From NCBI RefSeq assembly GCF_018100805.1, contig NZ_JAGJEA010000007.1, positions 124,001 to 188,000 of the forward strand: 64,000 bases of DNA, read 5' to 3'. This document shows positions 8,257-17,176 of this stretch, piece after piece. Origin of the DNA: Aquimarina sp. MMG016. Its GTDB lineage: Bacteria; Bacteroidota; Bacteroidia; Flavobacteriales; Flavobacteriaceae. Made by a program: the position numbers and the translations under genes. The notes under the pieces are model-generated. The model did not search any database, was not told where the DNA came from, and saw only the letters and a program-made list of their open reading frames with translations. Within the stretch, counting starts at the first letter, position 1, and the number at the start of each line of letters is the position of its first letter.

Positions 8257-9538
8257 ATTCTTGGCTTCTATAAAAAAAGAATCATTACAGCTTCTGAGAG
8301 ATCCAGGAGGGCTGATTATTTTATTTCTAATGCCAGTAATATTGGTAGTCACTATCACTCTGATTCAGGATAGCACGTTTAAATCAGTTTCTGGTAATAC
8401 AATTGATATTTTATTGGTAGATAATGATAAAGGAAGGCTTTCCGCAGAGATTCAAAAGAATTTTAATGAAATAAGTTTTCTAAACCCTGTTTCTAAGATT
8501 AAAGATGTTAGGATAACAGAAAAAGAAGCAAGTCGTTTGGTAGCTTCGGGTAAGTATCAGTTGGCCGTGGTTATTCCAGAAGGTTTAACAAGTGATCTTG
8601 ATACGCAGATAGAAAAAAATATAAATAAGATTTTAGAGGAGTTTGAAGGAACTGAAGATACTGCTAAGGTTGAAGCTGTGCAGGAAAAACTTTCTCATAA
8701 AGTGGTAAAACTTTATTTTGATCCTATTACTCAAGAGACATTCAGGAGTTCTGTGATCTTTTCAGTAGATAAGCTTATAGCTAGTATCGAAACCAAATCT
8801 ATTTATCAGGCATTTGAAAAAGAACTAGGGGAGTCAGAAAGTTTACAGTCTTTCAATAGAGACCAATTTGTGAAATACGAACAAATTAACCCTTCATTAT
8901 CTGGTGAAGATAATTTACCTAATTCTGTACAGCACAATATCCCGGCATGGACATTATTTGCAATTTTCTTTATGATCATTCCTTTATCACTAAATTTAGT
9001 ACACGAGAAAGGGCAAGGTACGTTTATGCGGTTACAGACCACTCCGGTAAATTATTTGACCATTATTGGAGGAAAAGGCTTTGTGTTTCTATTTGTTAGT
9101 TTAGTTCAGTTTACACTAATATTGTTAATTGGGGTATATTTATTTCCTAAACTAGGGTTGCCAAATTTAGAAATAAGTGGATATATAGGATTATTATACT
9201 TGGTAGCATTGTCTGCTGGTCTTGCTGCTGTTGGGCTTGGGGTCTTGTTAGGAACACTTTTTAATACACATGAACAGACGGCTCCATTTTGTGCAGTTTT
9301 GATTATAATATTAGCTGCTATTGGTGGGGTATGGGTTCCGGTTTTTGTAATGCCAAAGACCATGCAAATTGTAGCTAAAATTTCACCTCTCAATTGGGGT
9401 TTAGAAGGTTTTTATGATTGCTTTCTTAGGAAAGGAAGTTTTATTGATATTCTTCCTGAAATTGGTTTGCTTATTGGATTTTTTATTAGTACTATCGTAA
9501 TTGCTATTATTTACTATGAAAAGAAAAAAGCGGTCTAA
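8249..9538 (+). CDS. ABC-2 type transporter permease
   Basis: This 429-residue integral membrane protein has one N-terminal membrane segment (about residues 22-42), a large extracytoplasmic domain of roughly 190 residues, and five or six C-terminal segments that include a GGVWVPVFVMP loop. This is the usual layout of ABC-2/YhgE-type export permeases. It pairs with the overlapping ATPase gene upstream. The start ATG lies inside the ATPase gene. Its C-terminus overlaps the thioesterase gene start by about 20 bases. The substrate is not readable from sequence. Confidence 0.9.
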   Translation: MHKFLASIKKESLQLLRDPGGLIILFLMPVILVVTITLIQDSTFKSVSGNTIDILLVDNDKGRLSAEIQKNFNEISFLNPVSKIKDVRITEKEASRLVASGKYQLAVVIPEGLTSDLDTQIEKNINKILEEFEGTEDTAKVEAVQEKLSHKVVKLYFDPITQETFRSSVIFSVDKLIASIETKSIYQAFEKELGESESLQSFNRDQFVKYEQINPSLSGEDNLPNSVQHNIPAWTLFAIFFMIIPLSLNLVHEKGQGTFMRLQTTPVNYLTIIGGKGFVFLFVSLVQFTLILLIGVYLFPKLGLPNLEISGYIGLLYLVALSAGLAAVGLGVLLGTLFNTHEQTAPFCAVLIIILAAIGGVWVPVFVMPKTMQIVAKISPLNWGLEGFYDCFLRKGSFIDILPEIGLLIGFFISTIVIAIIYYEKKKAV

Positions 9539-9962
9539 AGAGATTGAAACGGATATTAAGTATACCCACGAAGTTCGGGTAAGGTTTAATGATTGTGATC
9601 CTTTGAGTATTGTATGGCACGGAATTTACATTACCTATTTTGAAGAGGGAAGAGAAGCTTTTGGCCGTACTCACGGTATTTCGTACCTGCACGTAAAAGA
9701 TAATGATTATGTTACTCCAATCGTAAATTCCAATTGCGATCATAAGTTACCTCTTAAATATGGTGATGTGGCAACAGTAGAGACAATCTATGTGGATAGT
9801 CAAGCAGCCAAAATGATTTTTAGATACAATGTTTATAATCAAAATAAAGAACTAGTTTGTGTTGGTGAGACGACACAAGTCTTTTTGGATATGGAAGGAA
9901 ATATGTCCTTATCTATTCCTGAATTCTTTTTGGATTGGAAACGAAAAGTAGGGTTATTATGA
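9516..9962 (+). CDS. Acyl-CoA/ACP thioesterase, 4HBT hotdog family
   Basis: This small hotdog thioesterase (148 residues from the ATG at 9516; an in-frame TTG at 9501 would add five) contains VRFNDCDPLSIVWHGIYITYFEEGREAFG, the hallmark region of 4-hydroxybenzoyl-CoA thioesterases with the Asp that acts in hydrolysis. It could release acyl chains from ACP or proofread stalled intermediates. Similar proteins accompany aryl polyene clusters. Its stop overlaps the next ketosynthase start as ATGA, so translation is coupled. Confidence 0.85.
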   Translation: MKRKKRSKEIETDIKYTHEVRVRFNDCDPLSIVWHGIYITYFEEGREAFGRTHGISYLHVKDNDYVTPIVNSNCDHKLPLKYGDVATVETIYVDSQAAKMIFRYNVYNQNKELVCVGETTQVFLDMEGNMSLSIPEFFLDWKRKVGLL

Positions 9963-11098
9963 AAAAGGCCTACTTAGTTGCAGATAATATTATTTCTCCG
10001 TTAGGATTTTCTACTGAAGCAAATCTAGAAAACCTTCGTGCGAATAACACAGGGATCAATAGAGTGGATAATAAAACTATATACGAAGAACCGTTTTATG
10101 GTGCAGTAATTAATAACGATTTACTTTCATCTTCTTTGGAAATTGTTTCAAATAACGTAGAATATAGTAAGCTGGAAAAGATGATGTTGTTGTCAATTTC
10201 AAAATTACTTTCAGAAAACCCTTCTTTGGACATAAAAAAAAGTGGAATAATTATTTCTACTACTAAAGGAAATATTAATGCTTTATGTAGTAATTCTGAA
10301 ACTAAAGCTTATCTAGGAAGTATTGCCGAAACTATTAAAGACTATTTTGATTTGGATTCGGAACCTATTGTATTGTCTAATGCTTGTATATCAGGTGGTT
10401 TGGCTTTGGCTATTGCCAAAAGAATGATTCAGACTGGAGAATATGAAGATATGATTGTAGTTGGTGGAGATTTACTTTCAGAATTTACGTTATCAGGATT
10501 TTTTTCTTTTCAAGCTGTTAGTCCTGCGCCTTGTAAGCCATTTTGTAAAAATAGGACAGGTATAAGTCTTGGAGAGGCAGCAGCAGTAGCTTGGTTAAGT
10601 TCTAATCCCAAAAATGTAAAAGGAAAAGCTATTCAAATTACAGGGGATGCTTCAGCTAATGATGCTAATCATATTTCGGGACCATCCAGAACTGGTGAAG
10701 GTTTATTTATCAGTATTTCTAAAGCGTTGAAAGAAGCAGGAATCAATAATACTCAAATTGATTTTATAACGGCTCACGGTACAGCAACACCATTTAATGA
10801 TGAGATGGAGGCTATTGCCTTTAATAGAGCTGGGCTTCAAAATGTGCCAGTTAATAGCCTTAAGGGTTATTATGGCCATACCCTAGGGGCTTCAGCTCTT
10901 ATAGAAAGTATTATCGCTAGACATTGTTTAATGAACGATGAAATATTTGCTTCTTTGGGGTTTGAAGAATTAGGAGTTTCACAGCCTATTAATATTATAA
11001 AAAAGAATGAATCAAAATCATTACGAAGGGTTTTGAAAACAGCTTCAGGTTTCGGAGGGTGTAATGTGGCATTAGTTATAGAAAAAGTATCGCTATAA
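9959..11098 (+). CDS. Beta-ketoacyl-ACP synthase, FabF-like
   Basis: This 379-residue condensing enzyme has a complete active site: Cys143 in SNACISGG, His273 in TAHGTATPFND and His307 in YYGHTLGASA. An in-frame TTG at 9935 exists, but the ATG overlapping the thioesterase stop is the better start because it places KKAYLVADNIISPLG at the N-terminus, as in the family. It shares with the ketosynthase at 11971 the HGTATP(F/N)ND motif. The two are probably polyene elongation or priming enzymes. The C-terminus overlaps the next ATG by one base. Confidence 0.9.
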   Translation: MKKAYLVADNIISPLGFSTEANLENLRANNTGINRVDNKTIYEEPFYGAVINNDLLSSSLEIVSNNVEYSKLEKMMLLSISKLLSENPSLDIKKSGIIISTTKGNINALCSNSETKAYLGSIAETIKDYFDLDSEPIVLSNACISGGLALAIAKRMIQTGEYEDMIVVGGDLLSEFTLSGFFSFQAVSPAPCKPFCKNRTGISLGEAAAVAWLSSNPKNVKGKAIQITGDASANDANHISGPSRTGEGLFISISKALKEAGINNTQIDFITAHGTATPFNDEMEAIAFNRAGLQNVPVNSLKGYYGHTLGASALIESIIARHCLMNDEIFASLGFEELGVSQPINIIKKNESKSLRRVLKTASGFGGCNVALVIEKVSL

Positions 11099-11709
11099 TG
11101 GAGCAACAGTATTACATAACAAGTTTTTGTTCTATTAAGAATAATAAAATCTCTAAGAATGGAGAATTATTATATTCTGATGATAACTCTGATTCTATAA
11201 AAGATTTTGCGAAAGGGATTTATAAGTTTTTGGAACTAAAGTATCCCAAATTTCATAAGATGGATGAGCTATGTAAGCTTAGTTTTTTGGCTTCAGAAGT
11301 TTTGTTGTCAGACCAGTTAGAAGTTTCGGAGGACACAGCTTTAGTACTCGCCAATCGTGCATCTAGTTTAGATACAGATAGGAAACATCAGGATACAATA
11401 AAAGATAGAGAAAATTATTTTCCTTCTCCAGCAGTTTTTGTGTATACTCTACCTAATATAATGATGGGTGAAATCAGTATTCGTCATCAACTAAAAAGTG
11501 AGAACGCTTTTTTTGTTAAGAAAGCTTTCGATGCAAAGTTTTTGACCACTTATTCCAGAGTACTTTTAGACACAAATAAAGCAAGTAACGTGATTTGTGG
11601 TTGGGTAGATTTGGATAATGATAAATATGACGTATTTTTGGCATTTATTTCCAGAAATGGAGAAAAATTGCTATCAAAAGAACAATTAAATAATTTTTAC
11701 AAAAGTTGA
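11098..11709 (+). CDS. Half-length ketosynthase-like protein without catalytic residues
   Basis: This 203-residue protein looks like only the N-terminal half of a condensing enzyme. The stretch LVLANRASSLDTD aligns with the ketosynthase loop before the dimer interface. The stretch YFPSPAVFVYTLPNIMMGEIS aligns with the region before the nucleophile helix. No catalytic Cys or His is found and the C-terminal half is missing. There is no frameshift remnant: the frame ends cleanly and is coupled to the ACP gene (TGA overlapped by the in-frame TTG, ATG at 11712). It is therefore a maintained short protein and not an obvious pseudogene. It could be a ketosynthase partner or scaffold, but the function is unknown. 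Confidence 0.75.
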   Translation: MEQQYYITSFCSIKNNKISKNGELLYSDDNSDSIKDFAKGIYKFLELKYPKFHKMDELCKLSFLASEVLLSDQLEVSEDTALVLANRASSLDTDRKHQDTIKDRENYFPSPAVFVYTLPNIMMGEISIRHQLKSENAFFVKKAFDAKFLTTYSRVLLDTNKASNVICGWVDLDNDKYDVFLAFISRNGEKLLSKEQLNNFYKS

Positions 11710-11711
11710 TT

Positions 11712-11969
11712 ATGGCGGAATTACAAGAAGAGCTAAAAGAGAAAATCATTGAGCAATTAAGTTTAGAAGATGTGGAGGTAAGTGAAATAGGTAATGACGA
11801 CCCACTTTTTGGTGATGGTCTTGGGTTGGACTCTATTGATGCTCTAGAGCTTATTGTATTATTAGAAAAGGATTATGGGATCAAATTAAAAGATCCAAAA
11901 GAAGGTAAAGCTATATTCGAATCCATTAATGTAATGGCAGATTATATTTCTAAAAACCGCACAAAATAG
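11712..11969 (+). CDS. Acyl carrier protein (polyene-side)
   Basis: This 85-residue ACP from the ATG at 11712 (an in-frame TTG lies two codons earlier) has the attachment motif GLGLDSIDALELIVLLE, with Ser as the phosphopantetheine site. It is acidic and helical. It lies between the half-length ketosynthase-like gene and two full-length ketosynthase-family genes, so it is the likely carrier of the growing polyene chain. It differs clearly from the DAR-side ACP at 2378, which suggests dedicated carriers for the two halves of the product. Confidence 0.92.
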   Translation: MAELQEELKEKIIEQLSLEDVEVSEIGNDDPLFGDGLGLDSIDALELIVLLEKDYGIKLKDPKEGKAIFESINVMADYISKNRTK

Positions 11970-11970
11970 T

Positions 11971-13167
11971 ATGAGCAAAGGTATTGCCATAACTGGTATG
12001 GGAATCATTTCTTCTATAGGTAATACTGTAGAAGAAAATTTTAATGCTCTAAAATCTGTTTCACACGGTATTTCTAGAATAGAAATGTTAGAAACACGTC
12101 ATAAGGATGAGATTATGGTTGGTGAGATTAAAAAATCTAATCAAGATCTTATAGAGCAATTAGGTTTAGAACCGTCTCATTGTTTTTCCAGAACTGCTAT
12201 GATTGGTGCAATAGCTGCTAAAGAAGCTCTTCAGAATGCTGATGTTTCTGATGTTAATGATTACAGGACAGGTTTTATTTCTGGTACTAGTGTTGGTGGT
12301 ATGGATACTACTGAACGTCATTATCTTGGGTATCCCGAAACTCCGAAGTATCGAAGATTCATTGAAGCACAACACGCTGGGTTTACTACGCAATCAATTT
12401 CTGATTATTTAGGAATCAACGGTTATGTTTCGACAATTAGTACTGCCTGTTCATCTGCCGCTAATGCTATTATGTTAGGGGCAAGAATGATTCGTGCGGG
12501 ACAATTAGATAGAGTAATAGTTGGAGGAACAGATGCGCTATCAAAATTTACGATAAACGGTTTTGGTACATTGATGATTTTATCAGATGAAGAATGTACT
12601 CCTTTTGATGATAACAGGAAGGGGCTTAATCTAGGTGAAGCTGCCGCATATTTGGTGTTGGAAAGTGATGAAGTAGTTGAAAAATCTAGTAAGAAAATCT
12701 TAGGAAGAGTTACCGGATGGGCTAATGCTAATGATGCATATCACCAAACTGCATCTTCATCAAATGGAGAAGGAGCTTATTTGGCTATGAAAGAAGCTTT
12801 AAAAGTAGCTAATATATCTGCAGAGGACATTGACTATGTTAATGCACACGGTACTGCAACTCCTAATAATGATTTATCCGAAGGTGTAGCTATGACTAGA
12901 ATCTTTGGAGAAGATAACATGCCTGTTTTTAGCTCTACAAAGGCATTTACCGGTCATACATTGGCTGCTGCAGGTTCAGTAGAAGCTGTGTATTCATTGT
13001 TGTCACTTCGTGATGACCTAATTTTTCCTAATCTGAATTTCAAAACTCAGATGAAAGAATTTTCTTTGGTTCCACAAACTGAACTGATTTCTAAAGGTAT
13101 GAATACAATACTATCCAATTCCTTTGGTTTTGGAGGTAATTGTTCCACTCTAATTTTTACAAAATAA
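11971..13167 (+). CDS. Beta-ketoacyl-ACP synthase, FabF-like (catalytic partner of a chain-length-factor-like protein)
   Basis: This 398-residue condensing enzyme has all three catalytic residues: Cys160 in STACSSAANA, His293 in NAHGTATPNND and His329 in KAFTGHTLAAAG. It starts one base after the ACP stop and its stop overlaps the next gene start (TAATG). That next gene encodes a ketosynthase homologue with no catalytic residues. This arrangement is the same as KS/CLF pairs in type II polyketide and aryl polyene systems, so the two proteins probably form the heterodimer that elongates the polyene. Confidence 0.9.
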   Translation: MSKGIAITGMGIISSIGNTVEENFNALKSVSHGISRIEMLETRHKDEIMVGEIKKSNQDLIEQLGLEPSHCFSRTAMIGAIAAKEALQNADVSDVNDYRTGFISGTSVGGMDTTERHYLGYPETPKYRRFIEAQHAGFTTQSISDYLGINGYVSTISTACSSAANAIMLGARMIRAGQLDRVIVGGTDALSKFTINGFGTLMILSDEECTPFDDNRKGLNLGEAAAYLVLESDEVVEKSSKKILGRVTGWANANDAYHQTASSSNGEGAYLAMKEALKVANISAEDIDYVNAHGTATPNNDLSEGVAMTRIFGEDNMPVFSSTKAFTGHTLAAAGSVEAVYSLLSLRDDLIFPNLNFKTQMKEFSLVPQTELISKGMNTILSNSFGFGGNCSTLIFTK

Positions 13168-14231
13168 TGAGCAATTGTTATATTAATGGTATAGCCAGTA
13201 TTTCTGCTCAGCCAACAACAGATCCTGATACTTTTTTAGATGAAGTAATTCATCATAAGGAATCTATTTTTAGATCACACGATCCTAATTATAAAGAATT
13301 TATCAAACCAGCGGCAATGAGACGTATGTCTAAATCCGTAAAGATGGGAGTAACGACTGCCACTATGGCTTTGAACAATTCAGGTATAGAAATGCCGGAT
13401 GCCATCATCACAGGAACCGGAATGGGATGTAAGCAAGATTCTGAAAAGTTTCTTGAAAACATTTTACATAATGATGAGCAGTTTTTAACACCTACACTTT
13501 TTATTCAATCCACTCATAATACTGTCGGTGGTCAGGTAGCTTTAGGACTTGGTTGTAAAGCTTATAATGTAACCTATGTTCAAGGAGCAGCTTCTTTTGA
13601 GGTTTCTATAAAAGATGCACAATTAATGCTTTCAGAAAGCCCTGAGAAAAACATTTTAGTGGGAGGTATCGATGAGGTGGCTAAGAATTCTACTTTGCTA
13701 CATAAGTTAGATGGTCAGATTAAGGAAGATGATATAGATGTGATTAAACTGTTGGATTCTAAAACATCTGGAACTGTAACTAGTGAAGGAGCTATATTTA
13801 TGGTTTTAGGAGCTGAGAAAACAGATAAAACTCTTGCCAAGATTATTGATGTAGAAACAAGAAGTTCTGCTACACCGAATGAAATAAAAACTGATATAGA
13901 AAAGTTTGTTGCTCGTCAAGGATTGTCTATACAAGATATTGATGCTGTTATTCTAGGAAATAACGGAGATGTGGAACATGATCATTACTACAAAAGCTTA
14001 CAATCTTCTATTTTTTCGAATACAGAACAACTTTGCTATAAACATCTTACTGGGGATTATCCTGTGGCTTCAAGTTTTGGTTTTTGGTTGGGTACTAGGA
14101 TTTTTGATACAAATAAAGTCCCTTCTGTTCTAAAGGTGAATGATATTAGTGCTAAAGGATATAATACAATACTTTTGTATAATCAATATCTTGGAAAAAA
14201 CCATAGTATTGCATTATTGCAAAGATGCTAA
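13167..14231 (+). CDS. Chain-length-factor-like ketosynthase homologue (catalytically inactive)
   Basis: This protein of about 354 residues has the thiolase fold of KAS II but lacks the active site. The nucleophile region reads YVQGAASFE, with Ala in place of Cys. The first His motif is replaced by ILGNNGDVEHD, and the TGH motif by LTGDYPVASSFG. The ATG at 13167 overlaps the previous TAA. An in-frame TTG at 13140 would lie deep in the preceding gene and is rejected. It matches the chain length factor partner of KS-CLF heterodimers, as described for the ApeO-ApeC pair of aryl polyenes. Its role would be to set the size of the chain pocket. Confidence 0.82.
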   Translation: MSNCYINGIASISAQPTTDPDTFLDEVIHHKESIFRSHDPNYKEFIKPAAMRRMSKSVKMGVTTATMALNNSGIEMPDAIITGTGMGCKQDSEKFLENILHNDEQFLTPTLFIQSTHNTVGGQVALGLGCKAYNVTYVQGAASFEVSIKDAQLMLSESPEKNILVGGIDEVAKNSTLLHKLDGQIKEDDIDVIKLLDSKTSGTVTSEGAIFMVLGAEKTDKTLAKIIDVETRSSATPNEIKTDIEKFVARQGLSIQDIDAVILGNNGDVEHDHYYKSLQSSIFSNTEQLCYKHLTGDYPVASSFGFWLGTRIFDTNKVPSVLKVNDISAKGYNTILLYNQYLGKNHSIALLQRC

Positions 14232-14998
14232 CCCGTAAAACAGTTAATATTACATTTACCATTATTGGTAGTCTAATAATTATTGGAGTAGTATATAACT
14301 ACCTTCCCTGGTGGAGTATGCTTCTAGTAGGTTTAGCTTGGTTTTTAATAACTGCTTATGGTGTTACGAATATCAGATCCGGATTTTTTCTAAAAAGCTA
14401 CTCTTATAATCCAAATGTACAATTCAATACCGTTGCTATTACTTTTGATGATGGTCCTGATGAGAATACATTAAAAGTTTTAGAAGTTTTGGATAAATAT
14501 GAAGTTAAAGCCACTTTTTTCTGTATCGGAAAACAGATAGAAACCTTTCCGGAAATTGCAAAACAAATAGTGGAAAAAGGTCATATAATAGGAAATCATA
14601 CTTATACTCATGCACAGTTGATTGATATTTATGGTACCAAAAAGTTTACTAAAGAAATTACAGATACAGACAAAGTATTGAGAGATGTTATAGGAAAAAC
14701 TTCACTTCTGTTTCGTCCGCCTTATGGAGTCACTAACCCAAATATAGCGAAAGCTGTAAAAGTAACAGGACATAAAGTAATAGGATGGAATAAACGTTCT
14801 TTTGATACTACAATTCCATCAGAAAAAGCAATTCTAAAAAGAGTAACAAAAGGTCTAAAAAAAGGAGATGTGATATTACTTCATGATACAAAAAACATCA
14901 CAATATCAGTATTGGAACAATTGTTGCTATTTTTGCAGAAGAATAATTTTACAACTGTTACAATAGATGAGTTATTTTCAATACCGGCATATGCGTAG
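14225..14998 (+). CDS. Polysaccharide deacetylase family protein (NodB domain)
   Basis: This 257-residue protein has two N-terminal membrane segments (about residues 8-45), then a NodB carbohydrate esterase 4 domain. All motifs are present: TFDDGPD with Asp75-Asp76, the metal-binding GNHTYTH, RPPYG, and a late LLHD. The catalytic domain is probably periplasmic. CE4 enzymes remove N- or O-acetyl groups from sugars. Homologues occur in aryl polyene/flexirubin clusters, where the true substrate is unknown. It overlaps the ketosynthase-like gene before it and the LolA-like gene after it. Confidence 0.85.
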   Translation: MLTRKTVNITFTIIGSLIIIGVVYNYLPWWSMLLVGLAWFLITAYGVTNIRSGFFLKSYSYNPNVQFNTVAITFDDGPDENTLKVLEVLDKYEVKATFFCIGKQIETFPEIAKQIVEKGHIIGNHTYTHAQLIDIYGTKKFTKEITDTDKVLRDVIGKTSLLFRPPYGVTNPNIAKAVKVTGHKVIGWNKRSFDTTIPSEKAILKRVTKGLKKGDVILLHDTKNITISVLEQLLLFLQKNNFTTVTIDELFSIPAYA

Positions 14999-15617
14999 AT
15001 ATACATTTATCCTTTTTTTGTTAGTATTAGGATATATCCAAGCTCAGGAGACCAAACTAGCGCCTTCAGAGATTGATATGGTAAAAAATGGAGTGAGTGC
15101 CAGCGCACTCAACTCTAAAACGATTGTTAATACTTTTACACAATTGAAACATATTGATTTCTTGTCTAATGATATAGAAAGTAAAGGAGATTTATATTTC
15201 AAAGCACCGGATGTTATTAAGTGGTCATATACAGATCCTTATGAGTATAGTGTAATTTTTAAAGATAAAAAGTTATACATCAATGATGCTGGGAAGAAAA
15301 GTGATGTGAATCTAGCATCAAATAAAGTGTTTAAAAAACTAAACGATCTTATTGCCAGAAGTGTAAGCGGAGATATGTTGGATGATAGTCAGTTTACAAT
15401 AGAGTTTTATAAAAAAGATAATGTATATATAGCTAAATTAACCCCAAAAGACAAAACGTTGAGTACAATGTTTAAGCAGATTGTACTTCGTTTTAATAAG
15501 AATGATTTTTTGGTTTCCAGTGTAAAATTGATAGAACCCTCTGATGATTATACTTTAATTAAATTCGAAAACAAGTCTGTAAACCAACCGATTCAGGATG
15601 CGGTATTTATTCATTAG
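14991..15617 (+). CDS. LolA-like outer-membrane lipoprotein carrier
   Basis: This protein of 208 residues starts at the ATG at 14991, which overlaps the preceding gene. An in-frame ATG at 14967 would place eight odd residues before the signal peptide, so it is disfavoured. The signal peptide (YTFILFLLVLGYIQAQE) is followed by a LolA-type strand-rich domain with KAPDVIKWSYTDPYEYSVIF. LolA-like proteins carry lipids through the periplasm in a hydrophobic barrel. In aryl polyene clusters a LolA homologue is usual and may carry the lipid-linked pigment. It overlaps the next lipoprotein gene by 20 bases. Confidence 0.85.
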   Translation: MRRYTFILFLLVLGYIQAQETKLAPSEIDMVKNGVSASALNSKTIVNTFTQLKHIDFLSNDIESKGDLYFKAPDVIKWSYTDPYEYSVIFKDKKLYINDAGKKSDVNLASNKVFKKLNDLIARSVSGDMLDDSQFTIEFYKKDNVYIAKLTPKDKTLSTMFKQIVLRFNKNDFLVSSVKLIEPSDDYTLIKFENKSVNQPIQDAVFIH

Positions 15618-16218
15618 TATTGTATTGATTTTATCTTCAGGTTGCAAGTTATCTTTAGTAGATGATTTTACAGAATCTGATACCTGGATTTCATCAATTC
15701 ATAATCCTTATTTTAGTAATTCAGAACTGGATTATGTGTATAAGATGGAAGTTGCTGTTTATGGGAATGAATTTAGCGGTATTCTTATCGTAAAAAAGAT
15801 CGAACAAGATACGCATAGAATGGTATTTACTTCTCAATTTGGGAGTACGTTTTTTGATATCGAGTTTAATGCAGAAGGATATAAAATCAATACTATTATA
15901 GATGAGCTTAATAGAAAGATCATTCTAAATACATTGATCAGGGATTTTTCATTATTATTAAAAGAGAATGATACAGTCACAGGAAGATATCATAACAAAA
16001 ATTATAATGTGTTAAAAGCCAAATCCGATAAGAGAAGTAATTATTACTTTTACACCTTACCTGATGCAGTGCTGTCAAAAATAGTGCAGACAACTAAGTC
16101 AAAAGAAAAATTTGAGATTATTTATGATAAGGTTTCTGAAAATCATGTAGCGGAATCTATTAAAATAAATCACAAGAATATAAAATTGAATATAGAACTT
16201 AATTTACTTAAGAAATAA
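15598..16218 (+). CDS. Predicted outer-membrane lipoprotein
   Basis: This 206-residue protein has a lipoprotein signal peptide (MRYLFISIVLILSSGC; lipobox LSSGC), so it should be lipidated at Cys16. The mature part is strand-rich with regular turns and no catalytic motif. Aryl polyene clusters encode a lipoprotein (DUF3261-like) next to LolA, and this gene occupies the same place, 20 bases inside the LolA-like gene. It may receive the pigment from LolA and insert it in the outer membrane, analogous to LolB. The function is inferred from context only, and sequence similarity to DUF3261 could not be tested. Confidence 0.75.
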   Translation: MRYLFISIVLILSSGCKLSLVDDFTESDTWISSIHNPYFSNSELDYVYKMEVAVYGNEFSGILIVKKIEQDTHRMVFTSQFGSTFFDIEFNAEGYKINTIIDELNRKIILNTLIRDFSLLLKENDTVTGRYHNKNYNVLKAKSDKRSNYYFYTLPDAVLSKIVQTTKSKEKFEIIYDKVSENHVAESIKINHKNIKLNIELNLLKK

Positions 16219-16219
16219 T

Positions 16220-16585
16220 ATGCTAATAGCTGATTTATATAAAATTAATGAAGATATTGTAAGGGATGGTGTACAAACTACGTCTATTACTTTAAATCCT
16301 GATAGTGATATTTTTAAAGGTCATTTTCCGGGTAACCCTGTAACTCCTGGTGTTTGTATGTTACAAATTATCAAAGAGCTTACAGAAAGAAGATTGGGAT
16401 GTTCTTTATTTATGAAAAAAGCATCTAATGTAAAATTTATGGCAGTAATTAATCCGGAGAAAACACCTGATTTGGTTATTGAAAATAGTTTTACAGATGG
16501 CGATGAAGAAATCAAAGTAAAGAATATAATTAAATATGATGATACAGTAGCACTAAAAGTAGTAGTTACTTTTGTAAAACTATAA
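16220..16585 (+). CDS. FabA/FabZ-type hotdog dehydratase (ApeI-like)
   Basis: This 121-residue hotdog protein carries the FabZ signature HFPGNPVTPGVCMLQIIKE with His35. FabZ has Glu at the position where this protein has Gln49, so the catalytic pair is altered. It may work as a heterodimer with the dehydratase at 5600, as described for the two aryl polyene dehydratases, or be an isomerase or inactive partner. It starts one base after the lipoprotein gene and is part of the same co-directional run. Confidence 0.8.
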   Translation: MLIADLYKINEDIVRDGVQTTSITLNPDSDIFKGHFPGNPVTPGVCMLQIIKELTERRLGCSLFMKKASNVKFMAVINPEKTPDLVIENSFTDGDEEIKVKNIIKYDDTVALKVVVTFVKL

Positions 16586-16595
16586 ATCTGAATGT

Positions 16596-17066
16596 ATGAA
16601 ACTTTTTGCTTTATTGATTAGTTTATTGATTTTTTCACCAAACTTGATGGATATTACAGAAGTACGTAATTCTTATCGATATGCTAAAAAATCTGCTGAG
16701 AATACGGAAAAGTTTTATCAGATAATTCAAAAGACAAATTATAAAACAGATAATGTTTTATCAGCATATTATGGATGTGCATTAACCTTAAAAGCTTCTT
16801 TTGCAGATAAAAGAGGAGATAAAATATCTTTTTTCAAACAAGGGAAAAAAATCATTGAAGCAGCTATAACTTCTGAGCCTGATAATATTGAACTTAGAAT
16901 GATAAGGCTTAGTGTACAAACCAGTGCCCCTAGAATTACTCGCTATTATAAAAACATCGAGTCAGATAAAAAATTTCTTCAGGATAACGTTAATAAAGTT
17001 CCTTCTCCTAAACTAAAAGAGTTTATTAAAGGTTTTATGTCTACATCTGAAGCTTTTGCAGATTAA
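16596..17066 (+). CDS. Uncharacterised secreted protein
   Basis: This 156-residue protein has an N-terminal signal peptide (FALLISLLIFSP) and a helical mature part. The pattern of paired helices resembles a TPR-like or helical hairpin repeat, with AYYGCALTLKA followed by a basic stretch and IIEAAITSEPDNIELRMIRLSVQTSA, which looks like one TPR turn (SEPDNIELR). No enzyme motif is visible. It probably acts in the periplasm with the LolA-like and lipoprotein genes upstream. I do not recognise a named family. Confidence 0.7.
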   Translation: MKLFALLISLLIFSPNLMDITEVRNSYRYAKKSAENTEKFYQIIQKTNYKTDNVLSAYYGCALTLKASFADKRGDKISFFKQGKKIIEAAITSEPDNIELRMIRLSVQTSAPRITRYYKNIESDKKFLQDNVNKVPSPKLKEFIKGFMSTSEAFAD

Positions 17067-17176
17067 TTTGCTTCGGATATGGCTTTATAGGTTTTGAAAA
17101 TCTGTCCGGTTTGAAAATTAAATTAAATTCGCTACCAATACAAATTATACTATTTTTGTGCTCATAAAAGAATGCT

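Noticed and set aside
17151..17158. TATTTTTG before the glycosyltransferase gene as an internal promoter
   Set aside because: It fits a -7 element, but no TTTG lies at the right distance upstream, so the evidence is too weak for a promoter call.
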